Shown in pieces: positions 1 through 6,076 of a DNA stretch of 6,290 nt. Every line of letters starts with the position of its first letter. The first letter of the stretch is position 1. Under the pieces are notes generated by a model. It ran no database searches. It saw only the letters and a list, made by a program, of their open reading frames with translations, and was not told where the DNA came from. Source of the DNA: Actinomycetales bacterium (GTDB taxonomy: Bacteria > Actinomycetota > Actinomycetes > Actinomycetales > Actinomycetaceae); NCBI GenBank assembly GCA_022838965.1, contig JALHDK010000125.1, positions 1 to 6,290 on the forward strand. Direction: 5' to 3'. Made by a program: the position numbers and the translations under genes.

Positions 1-959
1 GTGCGCCCCTGCCACCGCTCGCCGACGCCGTCGTTCCCCTCGAGGACACGGATCAGCCGGCCGGGCCGGCTCCCCTCCCCGCCGCCGTCCGGATCGTCAG
101 GCCCCACCGGCCCGGGGCCAACATCCGGCGCCGGGGAGAGGATGTCCCCGCCGGCGAGATCGTCCTGCAGGCCGGAACCCGCCTCACGCCCGCGGCCCTC
201 GCCTCTGCGATCTCGGTGGGACACGGCACTCTCCCGGTCCGGCGCCGCCCCCGGGTCGCCATCGTGTCCACCGGCTCCGAGCTCGTGGAGCCGGGGGCGC
301 CTCCCGGCCCCGGCCAGATCCCTGACTCGAACGCCACCCTGGTCTCCGCGCTCGTCCGCGCCGCTGGTCACGACGTCACCGGCGTGCACCGCGTCGCGGA
401 CGACATCGCCGCCCTCGCCGCCGTCCTCCGGTCCGCCGCCACCGCCAGCGACCTCATCATCACCACCGGAGGGGTCTCGGCCGGTGCGTTCGACGTCGTG
501 AAGGAGGCGACGGCGGGGGAGGGCTTCACCTACACGAAGGTGGCCATGCAGCCGGGGAAGCCCCAGGGACACGGATTCGTGCACGCCGGAGACCAGCGCA
601 CCCTCATGCTGGCGCTGCCCGGCAACCCGGTGAGCGTCTTCGTCTCCTTCCAGATCTTCGCGCGCCCCGTGCTGGACTCCCTGGCGGGCATCGCAGGACA
701 GCGCGGGCTCCTCGCCGCCCGTGCTGGCGCGCCGTGGCACTCACCGCAGGGGCGGCGCCAGTACATTCCCGTGCGCCTGGCCCTCCCCACCGGACTGGAC
801 GACCCCCTCCCGGTGGCGCTGCCCACCCATCGTCTCGGGTCGGGATCCCACCTCATCGCCTCCCTCCATCGCGCCAACGCCATCGCGATCGTGCCGGAGG
901 ATCGCACCGGGGTAGCTGCGGGCGAGATCGTCCCGGTCCTTCAGGTGGAGGGCTGCTGA
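1..959 (+). CDS. moeA: Molybdopterin molybdenumtransferase MoeA (5'-truncated by window edge)
   Basis: MoeA inserts molybdenum into adenylylated molybdopterin in the cytoplasm, a late step of Moco synthesis. The first complete codon is at position 3, and 318 residues are visible. The family is usually about 400 residues, so roughly 90 N-terminal residues lie outside the window. Residues below count from the first visible codon. The N-terminal domain remnant holds ADAVVPLEDT (8-17) and NIRRRGEDV (40-48), both family hallmarks. The MoCF-binding domain follows with VSTGSEL (88-94), DSN (108-110), TTGGVSAGAFDVVK (154-167), MQPGKPQGHG (182-191) and LPGNPVSVFVSF (205-216). The C-terminal beta domain runs from about 235 to the end. 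E. coli MoeA has Lys where MQPGK has Gln; from memory this Gln is common in actinobacterial members. The stop overlaps the moaC start (TGATG), so the two are translationally coupled. Identification is firm; only the true start is unseen. Confidence 0.95.
   Translation, partial: APLPPLADAVVPLEDTDQPAGPAPLPAAVRIVRPHRPGANIRRRGEDVPAGEIVLQAGTRLTPAALASAISVGHGTLPVRRRPRVAIVSTGSELVEPGAPPGPGQIPDSNATLVSALVRAAGHDVTGVHRVADDIAALAAVLRSAATASDLIITTGGVSAGAFDVVKEATAGEGFTYTKVAMQPGKPQGHGFVHAGDQRTLMLALPGNPVSVFVSFQIFARPVLDSLAGIAGQRGLLAARAGAPWHSPQGRRQYIPVRLALPTGLDDPLPVALPTHRLGSGSHLIASLHRANAIAIVPEDRTGVAAGEIVPVLQVEGC
944..951 (+). promoter_or_regulatory. Ribosome binding site of moaC
   Basis: GGTGGAGG lies inside the last codons of moeA, 7 bases before the ATG at 959. 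It supports that ATG as the moaC start, although the reading frame stays open upstream to 734. Confidence 0.7.
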
Positions 960-1432
960 TGGACCTCACCCACCTCGACCCCCGCGGCCACGCCCGCATG
1001 GTGGATGTCACCGACAAGCAGCCCACCGCCCGGAGCGCGACGGCGGTCGGACGGGTGACCTGTTCCCCGGCAGTCCTCGCGGCCCTGCGGGACGGGACGG
1101 TGCCGAAGGGCGACGTCCTCGCCGTGGCCCGTGTGGCCGGGATCGCCGCGGCCAAGCGGGTGCCGGACCTGCTGCCGCTGGCGCACGTCATCGGTGTCCA
1201 CGGCTGCACTGTTGACCTCGTCCTGGAGGAGGACCACGTGGCCATCACCGCGACGGTGCGGACCGCGGACCGCACCGGGGTGGAGATGGAGGCGCTCACG
1301 GCCGTCACAGTCACGGCGCTGGCGGTGGTCGACATGGTCAAGGGGGTCGACCGCTCGGCGGCGATCACGGACTGCATGATCGTCGCGAAGTCGGGAGGAC
1401 AGTCCGGCGACTGGGAGCGGCCGCGTGGCTGA
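959..1432 (+). CDS. moaC: Cyclic pyranopterin monophosphate synthase MoaC
   Basis: MoaC converts the MoaA product (3',8-cyclo-7,8-dihydro-GTP) to cyclic pyranopterin monophosphate, the first committed pterin of Moco synthesis. The protein is 157 residues, normal for the family (about 160). Visible motifs are MVDVTDK (14-20), PKGDVLAVARVAGI (49-62), LLPLAHVIGVHG (71-82), TGVEMEALTAV (106-116), DMVKGVD (125-131) and AKSGGQSGDW (143-152). By alignment from memory with E. coli MoaC, Lys50, His76, Glu109/Glu111, Asp125 and Lys128 match the active-site residues Lys51, His77, Glu112/Glu114, Asp128 and Lys131. The usual PLCHPL loop reads PLAHVI: the Cys and second Pro are replaced, the His is kept. 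The ATG overlaps the moeA stop, has a good ribosome binding site, and gives the MDLTHLD opening typical of MoaC. The last 8 bases overlap the mobA start. Confidence 0.95.
   Translation: MDLTHLDPRGHARMVDVTDKQPTARSATAVGRVTCSPAVLAALRDGTVPKGDVLAVARVAGIAAAKRVPDLLPLAHVIGVHGCTVDLVLEEDHVAITATVRTADRTGVEMEALTAVTVTALAVVDMVKGVDRSAAITDCMIVAKSGGQSGDWERPRG
1413..1417 (+). promoter_or_regulatory. Ribosome binding site of mobA
   Basis: GGGAG inside the 3' end of moaC, 7 bases before the GTG at 1425. It favours this GTG, which also leaves just the short lead expected before the nucleotide-binding loop. Confidence 0.5.
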
Positions 1433-1994
1433 GACGCTCGACGTCGTCATCCTCGCCGGCGGATCGGGGGAGCGCCTGGGTGGGGTCTCCAAGGCCGATC
1501 TCGTCCTGGGCGGGCGTCGCCTGCTCGACCATGTCCTGGGCGACCTCGCCGCATGGCAGGGACCACCCGACCTGCGGAGGGTGGTGGTGGTCGCGCCGCC
1601 CACCGTCGCGGTACCGGACGGTGTGCTCCGCACCCTCGAGGATCCCCCGGACGGCGGCCCGGCGGCCGGTATCGCGGCCGCCCTGGACCTGCTCGGCGAG
1701 GGGGACCTGGTGGCCGTCCTGACCTGCGACGCCCCCCGCTCCGCCCGGGCGCTCCCCGCGCTGCTGGCCGCCGTGGGTGCCGACGGCGCCGTGGCGCGCA
1801 GCGCCGCCGGATTCGACCAGTACCTCCTCGGCGTGTACCGCTTCGCCGCGCTGGCGGGGAGGCTGCGGGGAGCCCGGGACATGTCCGTGCGCCGGCTGCT
1901 CGGCGCCCTCGACCTGGCACGGATCGAGTGCGGGGACCTGGACCGCGACGTCGACTCGTGGGGTGACCTGGCGGCCCTGGAGGCGGGCGGCTGA
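1425..1994 (+). CDS. mobA: Molybdenum cofactor guanylyltransferase (MobA-type NTP transferase)
   Basis: The likely role is GMP transfer from GTP to Mo-molybdopterin, giving the dinucleotide cofactor used by DMSO-reductase/nitrate-reductase type enzymes. The 189-residue protein has the NTP-transferase fold signature: LAGGSGERLGGVSKADL at 10-26 (nucleotide-binding loop with Lys23), EDPPDGGPAAGI at 72-83, and CDAP at 101-104, whose Asp102 should bind Mg. QYLLGVYR (132-139), DMSVRRLL (152-159) and DSWGDL (177-182) match the acceptor-side and C-terminal positions of MobA proteins. The GTG start overlaps moaC by 8 bases, so the gene is coupled to moeA-moaC. The related MocA (CTP-using) family has a similar N terminus. 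The short length, the DxDSWGDL end and the lack of other MocA-like features make MobA the better call, but nucleotide specificity cannot be proven by eye. Confidence 0.85.
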   Translation: MAETLDVVILAGGSGERLGGVSKADLVLGGRRLLDHVLGDLAAWQGPPDLRRVVVVAPPTVAVPDGVLRTLEDPPDGGPAAGIAAALDLLGEGDLVAVLTCDAPRSARALPALLAAVGADGAVARSAAGFDQYLLGVYRFAALAGRLRGARDMSVRRLLGALDLARIECGDLDRDVDSWGDLAALEAGG

Positions 1995-2504
1995 TCAGTG
2001 GTCGCCGCCGCCGAGCTGCTCGAGGACGTGCGGCACGAGCGGGCCGATGACGGCGACCGCGTCCCGCACCCCGCCCGGCGATCCGGGGGCGTTGACAACG
2101 AGCGCGCCGTCGGCGTCCCGTGACGTCACCCCCACCAGGCCGCGTGAGAGCCCGGAGAGCGGCGTGCTGGCGAGTCCGGCGGCACGAATCTGCTCCGCCA
2201 GGCCGGGGAGCAGGGTCTCCAGGAGGGCGGCCGTCGCCTCGGGCGTGACGTCGTGCGGGGTCACCCCGGTTCCCCCGGTCGTGAGGACCACGCGCGCGCC
2301 CGTCCGGATGGCGGCCCGGACCGCGGCCCGGATCGCGGCGACGTCATCGGGGACGACGACGACGTCGACGACCGTTACTCCGTGGCCCGCCAGCAGTTCC
2401 CTGGCCAGCGGACCGGACCGGTCCTCGCGCGCTCCGGAGAAGCAGCGGTCGGACACGGTGATGACGGCGCCCGGCACGGCCGGGGCGGACGATGATCGTG
2501 CCAT
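1995..2504 (-). CDS. mog: Molybdopterin adenylyltransferase, Mog/MoaB family
   Basis: Proteins of this family adenylylate molybdopterin to prepare it for MoeA. The protein is 169 residues, with a single MoCF-binding domain. Motifs are VITVSDRCFSG (14-24), LTTGGTGVTPHDVTPEA (74-90, with the conserved Asp85), PGLAEQIRAAG (100-110), PLSGLSRG (115-122) and NAPGSPGGVRDAV (138-150). I chose the ATG at 2504, not the upstream one at 2540, because the extra 12 residues show no similarity to the family and a promoter-like element sits directly before 2504. The gene is convergent with mobA, and the two stop codons abut as TGATCA. MogA and MoaB are close relatives, so the exact name is a convention; the function in Moco synthesis is well supported by the motifs and by the moeA-moaC-mobA neighbours. 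Confidence 0.9.
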   Translation of the reverse strand: MARSSSAPAVPGAVITVSDRCFSGAREDRSGPLARELLAGHGVTVVDVVVVPDDVAAIRAAVRAAIRTGARVVLTTGGTGVTPHDVTPEATAALLETLLPGLAEQIRAAGLASTPLSGLSRGLVGVTSRDADGALVVNAPGSPGGVRDAVAVIGPLVPHVLEQLGGGDH

Positions 2505-2511
2505 GGAACCT

Positions 2512-2539
2512 ACGCTAGCGTTCGCGGCGCTCATGACCA
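2512..2539 (-). promoter_or_regulatory. Possible promoter of mog (leaderless type)
   Basis: Read on the minus strand, TGGTCA (2539-2534) and TAGCGT (2517-2512) are separated by 16 bases. TAGCGT fits the actinobacterial TANNNT -10 pattern and ends 7 bases before the mog ATG, so transcription would begin at or next to the start codon, as in leaderless mRNAs. Only a weak AGG is present as a Shine-Dalgarno sequence. This is pattern matching; GC-rich sequence gives such matches by chance. Confidence 0.35.
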
Positions 2540-2588
2540 TGGTGGGGCTGACAGGGCGTTTCCATGCGCGGCCCGCAAGCCGGTGGTG

Positions 2589-3896
2589 TCACGCAGGAGG
2601 GGCCGGCAGGTCGCCGGGTCCGCGCTCGAAGCGAGCCCGGAGCCCGGGAGCGGTGCGGATCGCCCAGACCAGCAGCAGGACGATGACGACCGAGACGGCG
2701 GCGGAGGCGATGAGCATCGGGGTGTAGGTGCCCGCGGCGTCGTGGACCATGCCCCACAGCGGGGCGCCGACGGCCATGCCGGCCGGCATCGCGGCCATCG
2801 TCGGCCCCAGGAGGGTTCCGAAGTCCCGCGGCCCGAACAGCAGCATCACGAGGATGGGGATGAGGACCCCGGGAAACGCCACGGCGAACGCGAACACCAC
2901 CGTGCTGGCCGCGAGGGGCACGAAACCCGCGGCGAGCGCGAAACCCGCCATGCTGACCACCTGGCTGCCGACGGCGAGCGTGACGGCGGCCGCGGTGCCG
3001 CGGCGGTCGTTGAGGGTCCCGAGCACCAGGTTGGTGACGACCGTCGAGAGCGCCATGAGGGAGAGGATCGTGCCGGCGACCGCGATGGTGACCCCCCGTT
3101 CCGCGACCATCGGTGCGAAGTGCTGCTGCACCGCCTGGACGACGCCGAACAGCACGATGCCGGCGACGAGGGCGGCGAACTGCGCACTGCGGAAGGCGGC
3201 TGGGGCCGGGACGCCGGGGATCTCGACGGGGGCGGAGGTGCCCGGGTGGACGGGCGCGTCCGGGGCGGCCCCGAAGGGTCGCAGTCCGACGTCGGCGGGC
3301 GTGGAGCGGACGAGGAACAGGGCCGAGCCCACCGTGAGGACGAGGACGACGCCGGCCAGCAGCGTGAACCCGCGCTCCCAGCCACCCGAGGTGACGACCG
3401 CGGGGAGAACCAGGCCGGCGAGGATCCCGCCGAGGCCGGAGAAGGCGAACACGGCACCCATCACGGCGCCGCGACTCTGCTCGAACCAGGTGTTGACCAG
3501 CAGGGAGGCCGACATCATCGTGACAAGGCCGAAGACGAGGCCGAGGGCGAACCCGAGGACGTACAGCATCGCCAGGGAGGAGACGAACGTCACCGCCCCG
3601 AGGCTGGCGACGGCCCACAGGCCCAGCGCGATCATGACCTTGCGGACTCCGAGGGTGCGGAACAGCATCGGCGCGAGGAAGGTCATGGCGAGCACGCCGG
3701 AGACGCTGGTCAGGGAGTTGTAGACCATCACCTGGCTGAGACCCGTCCCCAGCGACTTGGCGAGCGGCGGGTTCACGAAGCTCGAGCTGAGGAAGACGAA
3801 CTGCCCTCCGGTCATGGTCAGCGCGGCACCGGCGGCGACCAGGAAGTGGCGGCGGTGGCGCTGCGGCGGCGCGCCTGCCGCCTCGGGGTGGCTCAT
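2589..3896 (-). CDS. Major facilitator superfamily transporter, substrate unknown (MCT/OFA-like)
   Basis: A 435-residue integral membrane protein, presumably a secondary transporter in the cytoplasmic membrane. About twelve hydrophobic segments occur in two groups of six: from about residue 18 to 198, and from about 238 to 413. They are separated by a hydrophilic Pro-rich linker (199-237) that begins with PADVGLRPFG, a feature of monocarboxylate / oxalate-formate antiporter-like MFS proteins. NTWFEQSRGAVMG (135-147) and FSGLGGILAG (152-161) match the helix 4-5 signature of the same branch, and LNDRRGT (295-301) is the loop after helix 8. The frame is open up to 3992, but the 32 extra residues are polar and intergenic-like. 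I chose ATG 3896, preceded by GGGA at a short distance. The gene ends 84 bp before mog on the same strand, so read-through into mog is possible. Nothing visible ties it to molybdate or nitrate; it lacks NarK-type motifs. Confidence 0.85.
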   Translation of the reverse strand: MSHPEAAGAPPQRHRRHFLVAAGAALTMTGGQFVFLSSSFVNPPLAKSLGTGLSQVMVYNSLTSVSGVLAMTFLAPMLFRTLGVRKVMIALGLWAVASLGAVTFVSSLAMLYVLGFALGLVFGLVTMMSASLLVNTWFEQSRGAVMGAVFAFSGLGGILAGLVLPAVVTSGGWERGFTLLAGVVLVLTVGSALFLVRSTPADVGLRPFGAAPDAPVHPGTSAPVEIPGVPAPAAFRSAQFAALVAGIVLFGVVQAVQQHFAPMVAERGVTIAVAGTILSLMALSTVVTNLVLGTLNDRRGTAAAVTLAVGSQVVSMAGFALAAGFVPLAASTVVFAFAVAFPGVLIPILVMLLFGPRDFGTLLGPTMAAMPAGMAVGAPLWGMVHDAAGTYTPMLIASAAVSVVIVLLLVWAIRTAPGLRARFERGPGDLPAPPA

Positions 3897-3907
3897 GTTC
3901 CCATGGT

Positions 3908-3924
3908 GGACCACCGGATGGTCC
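3908..3924. promoter_or_regulatory. Dyad in divergent intergenic region, possible operator
   Basis: GGACCA, a 5-base spacer, then TGGTCC: a perfect 6-bp inverted repeat, overlapped by a second one (GGTGG-A-CCACC, 3905-3915). It lies 11 bp before the MFS start, upstream of the putative -10 of the kinase-like gene, where a repressor of either gene could bind. No regulator gene is in the window, and no known operator consensus is recognised. Confidence 0.3.
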
Positions 3925-3950
3925 GACCACGAAGCCTTTCGCTGCTCCAC

Positions 3951-3956
3951 TACTCT
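3951..3956 (+). promoter_or_regulatory. Possible -10 element for the kinase-like/reductase operon
   Basis: TACTCT fits the actinobacterial TANNNT -10 pattern and sits 34 bp before the ATG at 3991, leaving a short leader with a ribosome binding site. No convincing -35 is visible at the normal distance. Confidence 0.35.
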
Positions 3957-3978
3957 GAGCCCAGGGGCTCCCTGCGGC

Positions 3979-3983
3979 AGAGG
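3979..3983 (+). promoter_or_regulatory. Ribosome binding site of the cytidylate-kinase-like gene
   Basis: AGAGG, 7 bases before the ATG at 3991. It decides the start: the frame is open back to 3757, but that upstream part overlaps the divergent MFS gene and encodes no family motif. Confidence 0.6.
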
Positions 3984-3990
3984 CGGTGAC

Positions 3991-4620
3991 ATGACCGGGA
4001 ACGCACGCGACGCTCACCCGCGGCCCGTGGTGACGATGTTCGAGACCTACGGTTCCGGTGCGGCGGTCATCGGGCCGCGACTCGCCGAGGCGCTCGGGGT
4101 GCCGTTCATCGGACAGGCCTTCTCCTCGGAGGACCTCGAGAATGCCGAGACGGCGCCCGCCCTGGAGGGCAACCTCCTGACCCGGATTCTCACGCAGCTG
4201 GGTCGCGGCGCAGCCGCCGCCGACGGTGGCGTCTTCAGCGGACCGCAACGCGAGCGCGCGACGGCGGAGCGCATCGCCGCCGTGCGGGACGCCTGCGCCG
4301 ATGGTGCCGTCATCGTGGGGCGCAATGCCACGGTGATCCTCGCGGACCTGCCGCACGCCCTCCACGTGAAGCTGGACGGCCCGGTTGAGCAGCGCATCGC
4401 CCGGGGGGCGGCGGAGGCCGGGATCGACCTCGCCCGTGCACGGTCCCGGCAGCAGCGGGAGGACCGTGTGCGCGCCGAGCTGTCCCTGCGCCTGCACAAC
4501 TGGGATCCGCGTCAGAACGACCGCTTCGACGTCGTGGTGAACCCGTTCGCCCTGGGGGACGGGGGCGCCCGGGAGCTGATCCTGGCCGCGCTGCGGATCA
4601 AGACCGGGTGGGCCCGCTGA
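3991..4620 (+). CDS. Cytidylate-kinase-like family protein
   Basis: A 209-residue cytoplasmic P-loop protein of the cytidylate-kinase-like family (distinct from the housekeeping Cmk). Visible features are VVTMFETYGSGAAVIGPRLAEALG (split here as VVTMFETY at 13-20 and GSGAAVIGPRLAEALG at 21-36), the degenerate glycine-rich loop where canonical kinases have GxxxxGK[ST]. IVGRNATVILAD (108-119) and ALHVKLDGPVEQRIAR (123-138) correspond to the family's core beta strand, the GR[NG]A element and the following substrate-side helix. Arg159/Arg161 in EDRVRAEL lie in the lid-like region, and DRFDVVVNP (177-185) is the characteristic C-terminal strand. The absence of the P-loop Lys is common in this family, and its true substrate is generally unknown. 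I therefore do not claim CMP kinase activity. It is the first gene of a probable two-gene operon, with 19 bp to the reductase-like gene. Family assignment is strong; function is open. Confidence 0.8.
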   Translation: MTGNARDAHPRPVVTMFETYGSGAAVIGPRLAEALGVPFIGQAFSSEDLENAETAPALEGNLLTRILTQLGRGAAAADGGVFSGPQRERATAERIAAVRDACADGAVIVGRNATVILADLPHALHVKLDGPVEQRIARGAAEAGIDLARARSRQQREDRVRAELSLRLHNWDPRQNDRFDVVVNPFALGDGGARELILAALRIKTGWAR

Positions 4621-4626
4621 CCAGGG

Positions 4627-4632
4627 AGGAGG
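4627..4632 (+). promoter_or_regulatory. Strong ribosome binding site of the reductase-like gene
   Basis: AGGAGG, inside a longer purine run (4623-4634), 7 bases before the GTG at 4640. It is the best Shine-Dalgarno sequence in the window and fixes the GTG as the start. Confidence 0.8.
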
Positions 4633-4639
4633 GACCGCC

Positions 4640-5890
4640 GTGCGCGAGCGGGCGTTCGACGTCGTCCTGTTCGGGGCCAGCGGCTTCGTCGGATCCCTGG
4701 TGGCGGCGCACCTGGCGGTGGCGGCCGGGCCGGACGTTCGGGTCGCCCTCGCCGGCCGTTCGCTGGCGCGTCTCGAGGGTGTACGGTCCCGACTCGCGCA
4801 GCCGGCTCGCGGCTGGGAGCTGATCGAGGTCGATGCGACGGACGGCCGGCGGTTACGGGAGCTGGCGGCCCGGACGACGGTGGTGGCCACGACTGTGGGT
4901 CCCTACCATCGCGACGGGCGGGAGCTCGCCGTCGCCGTCGCCGAGGAGGGCACGCACTACGCGGACCTCACCGGCGAGGTGTTGTTCCGCTGGACCCTCG
5001 ACCATGTCGATGAGCGCGCGAAGGCGACGGGGGCTCGGCTCGTCCACTCGTGTGGTTTCGATTCCATCCCGTCGGACCTTGGTGTCCTGCTGACCGCGGA
5101 GCGTGCGGCGGCCGAGGGGCAGGGCACGCTCGAGGATGTCACGCTGGTGGTGCGGTCCGCGGCGGGCGGCTTCTCCGGCGGCACGGTCGATTCGCTCCGC
5201 CAGCAGGCGATCGCGGCGCAGCGGGATCCGGGCCTGCGGCACCTGCTCCGGGATCCGTACGCGTTGAGCCCGCGGCGCACGGAAGAGCCTGAGGGCGAAC
5301 CGGCTGGCTCGAGGGGTCCCGGAGTCCGGGGCCTCGTGGCGGCCCAACGCGACCGCGAGACCGGCCGCTGGCACGGGCCGTTCGTGATGGCCGACTACAA
5401 CACGCGCATCGTGCGGCTGTCCAACACGCTGAGTGACTGGTCGTACGGTCGAGGGCTGCGGTATCGCGAGGTCATGGATGTCGGTTCAGGTCCCCTGGCG
5501 CCCCTGCTCGCGGCGGGGATGGGCTGGGCGCTGCGTGGCCTCGCCGGCGCCATGGCATGGGCTCCGACCCGTGCAGTCCTCGACCGGATCCTCCCCGCCC
5601 CCGGTGAGGGTCCCAGCGCCGAGCGACGTGCGGCAGGCCACTTCCGGATGGAGATCATCGCCACAACCACGACACGGGCGAGATATCGCACCACCGTGGC
5701 CGCCGCGCTCGACCCGGGTTACAACGGTACGGCGGTCATGCTCGGACAGAGCGCGCTGTGTCTGGCACTCGACCGGGAGCAGCTCCCTCGCCGGGCTGGG
5801 GTTCTCACCCCTGCGACGGCGATGGGAGACGTGCTTGTGGGCCGGTTGCGTGCCCACGGCTTCACCTTCGAGGTGGAGCGCGCGGGTTGA
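4640..5890 (+). CDS. Saccharopine dehydrogenase-like / trans-acting enoyl reductase family protein
   Basis: A 416-residue protein, close to the length of the mycobacterial trans-acting enoyl reductase group (about 418). An N-terminal Rossmann fold shows VVLFGASGFVG (8-18, GxxGxxG with Gly12, Gly15, Gly18) and ALAGRS (36-41), whose Arg suggests NADP preference. Family signatures follow: TTVGPYHRDG (84-93), HYADLTGEV (106-114) and HSCGFDSIPSDLG (136-148). A Gly/Ala-rich, mildly hydrophobic stretch (about 285-315) and the GPSAERRAAGHFRMEI region (about 326-341) match the SCCPDH-like C-terminal half. In Mycobacterium one member reduces polyketide chains for phenolic glycolipids and dimycocerosates; most others are uncharacterised. 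No polyketide synthase is nearby here, so lipid reduction is only a possibility. Lysine-pathway saccharopine dehydrogenase activity is unlikely. The GTG start is fixed by a strong ribosome binding site, and co-transcription with the kinase-like gene is likely. Confidence 0.85.
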   Translation: MRERAFDVVLFGASGFVGSLVAAHLAVAAGPDVRVALAGRSLARLEGVRSRLAQPARGWELIEVDATDGRRLRELAARTTVVATTVGPYHRDGRELAVAVAEEGTHYADLTGEVLFRWTLDHVDERAKATGARLVHSCGFDSIPSDLGVLLTAERAAAEGQGTLEDVTLVVRSAAGGFSGGTVDSLRQQAIAAQRDPGLRHLLRDPYALSPRRTEEPEGEPAGSRGPGVRGLVAAQRDRETGRWHGPFVMADYNTRIVRLSNTLSDWSYGRGLRYREVMDVGSGPLAPLLAAGMGWALRGLAGAMAWAPTRAVLDRILPAPGEGPSAERRAAGHFRMEIIATTTTRARYRTTVAAALDPGYNGTAVMLGQSALCLALDREQLPRRAGVLTPATAMGDVLVGRLRAHGFTFEVERAG

Positions 5891-5946
5891 GCGACGTGCT
5901 CGTGGGCGGGGCGCGGGTGACTCAACGCACGTTGGCACCGCGGGTG

Positions 5947-5984
5947 GAGGCTTCGCGCCCCCTCCGGAAGGGGTGCGAAGCTTC
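5947..5984. terminator. Strong hairpin, probable terminator without U-tract
   Basis: A 15-bp stem (5947-5961 with 5970-5984, including two G-T pairs) encloses the 8-base loop CTCCGGAA. It begins 56 bp after the stop of the reductase-like gene. No T-run follows on the plus strand, and none on the minus strand. Actinobacterial terminators often lack U-tracts, so a terminator role is likely. If the repeat region to the right were transcribed leftward, the hairpin could serve both directions. Confidence 0.6.
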
Positions 5985-6076
5985 ATGGGGGTGCTCATCA
6001 GTGGTTGAACGTCCCACGCAAGTGCTGGTTGCCCGGAGAACGGCCCACGGGGTGCTGGTGGCTGGGACCCCTGCGG
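5985..6076. other. Spacer with no recognised gene
   Basis: Between the hairpin and the repeat locus I see no RNA gene and no convincing coding sequence. Several frames are open only because the DNA is GC-rich. A tRNA-like D-arm resemblance near 5994-6010 lacks a matching T arm. Confidence 0.4.

Noticed and set aside
941..2098. A 385-codon minus-strand open frame opposite moaC and mobA
   Set aside because: Ser/Arg/Pro-rich shadow. The sense strand carries two complete, motif-bearing Moco proteins with ribosome binding sites.
2569..2582. Short inverted repeat (CGGC-6-GCCG) after the MFS stop as a terminator
   Set aside because: Only four base pairs and no T-run; too weak in GC-rich DNA to call.
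3893..3904. Three-codon mini-ORF (ATG GGA ACA TGA) on the minus strand overlapping the MFS start
   Set aside because: Could resemble a translational coupling leader, but it is too short and has no clear ribosome binding site of its own; chance is the simplest explanation.
2583..3989. A 468-codon plus-strand open frame opposite the MFS gene
   Set aside because: The protein would be a Gly/Glu/Asp/His-rich mix without domains. It is the antisense shadow of a clear 12-helix transporter.
2515..4890. A 791-codon open frame on the minus strand across several genes
   Set aside because: It overlaps the MFS gene in another frame and is antisense to the kinase-like and reductase-like genes. Its translation is Arg/Gly/Pro-rich with no family motif, a typical high-GC shadow.
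5992..6065. tRNA-like stretch after the hairpin (D-arm-like GCTCATCAGTGG)
   Set aside because: No T-loop GTTCGA-type motif, no acceptor stem pairing and no convincing anticodon arm.
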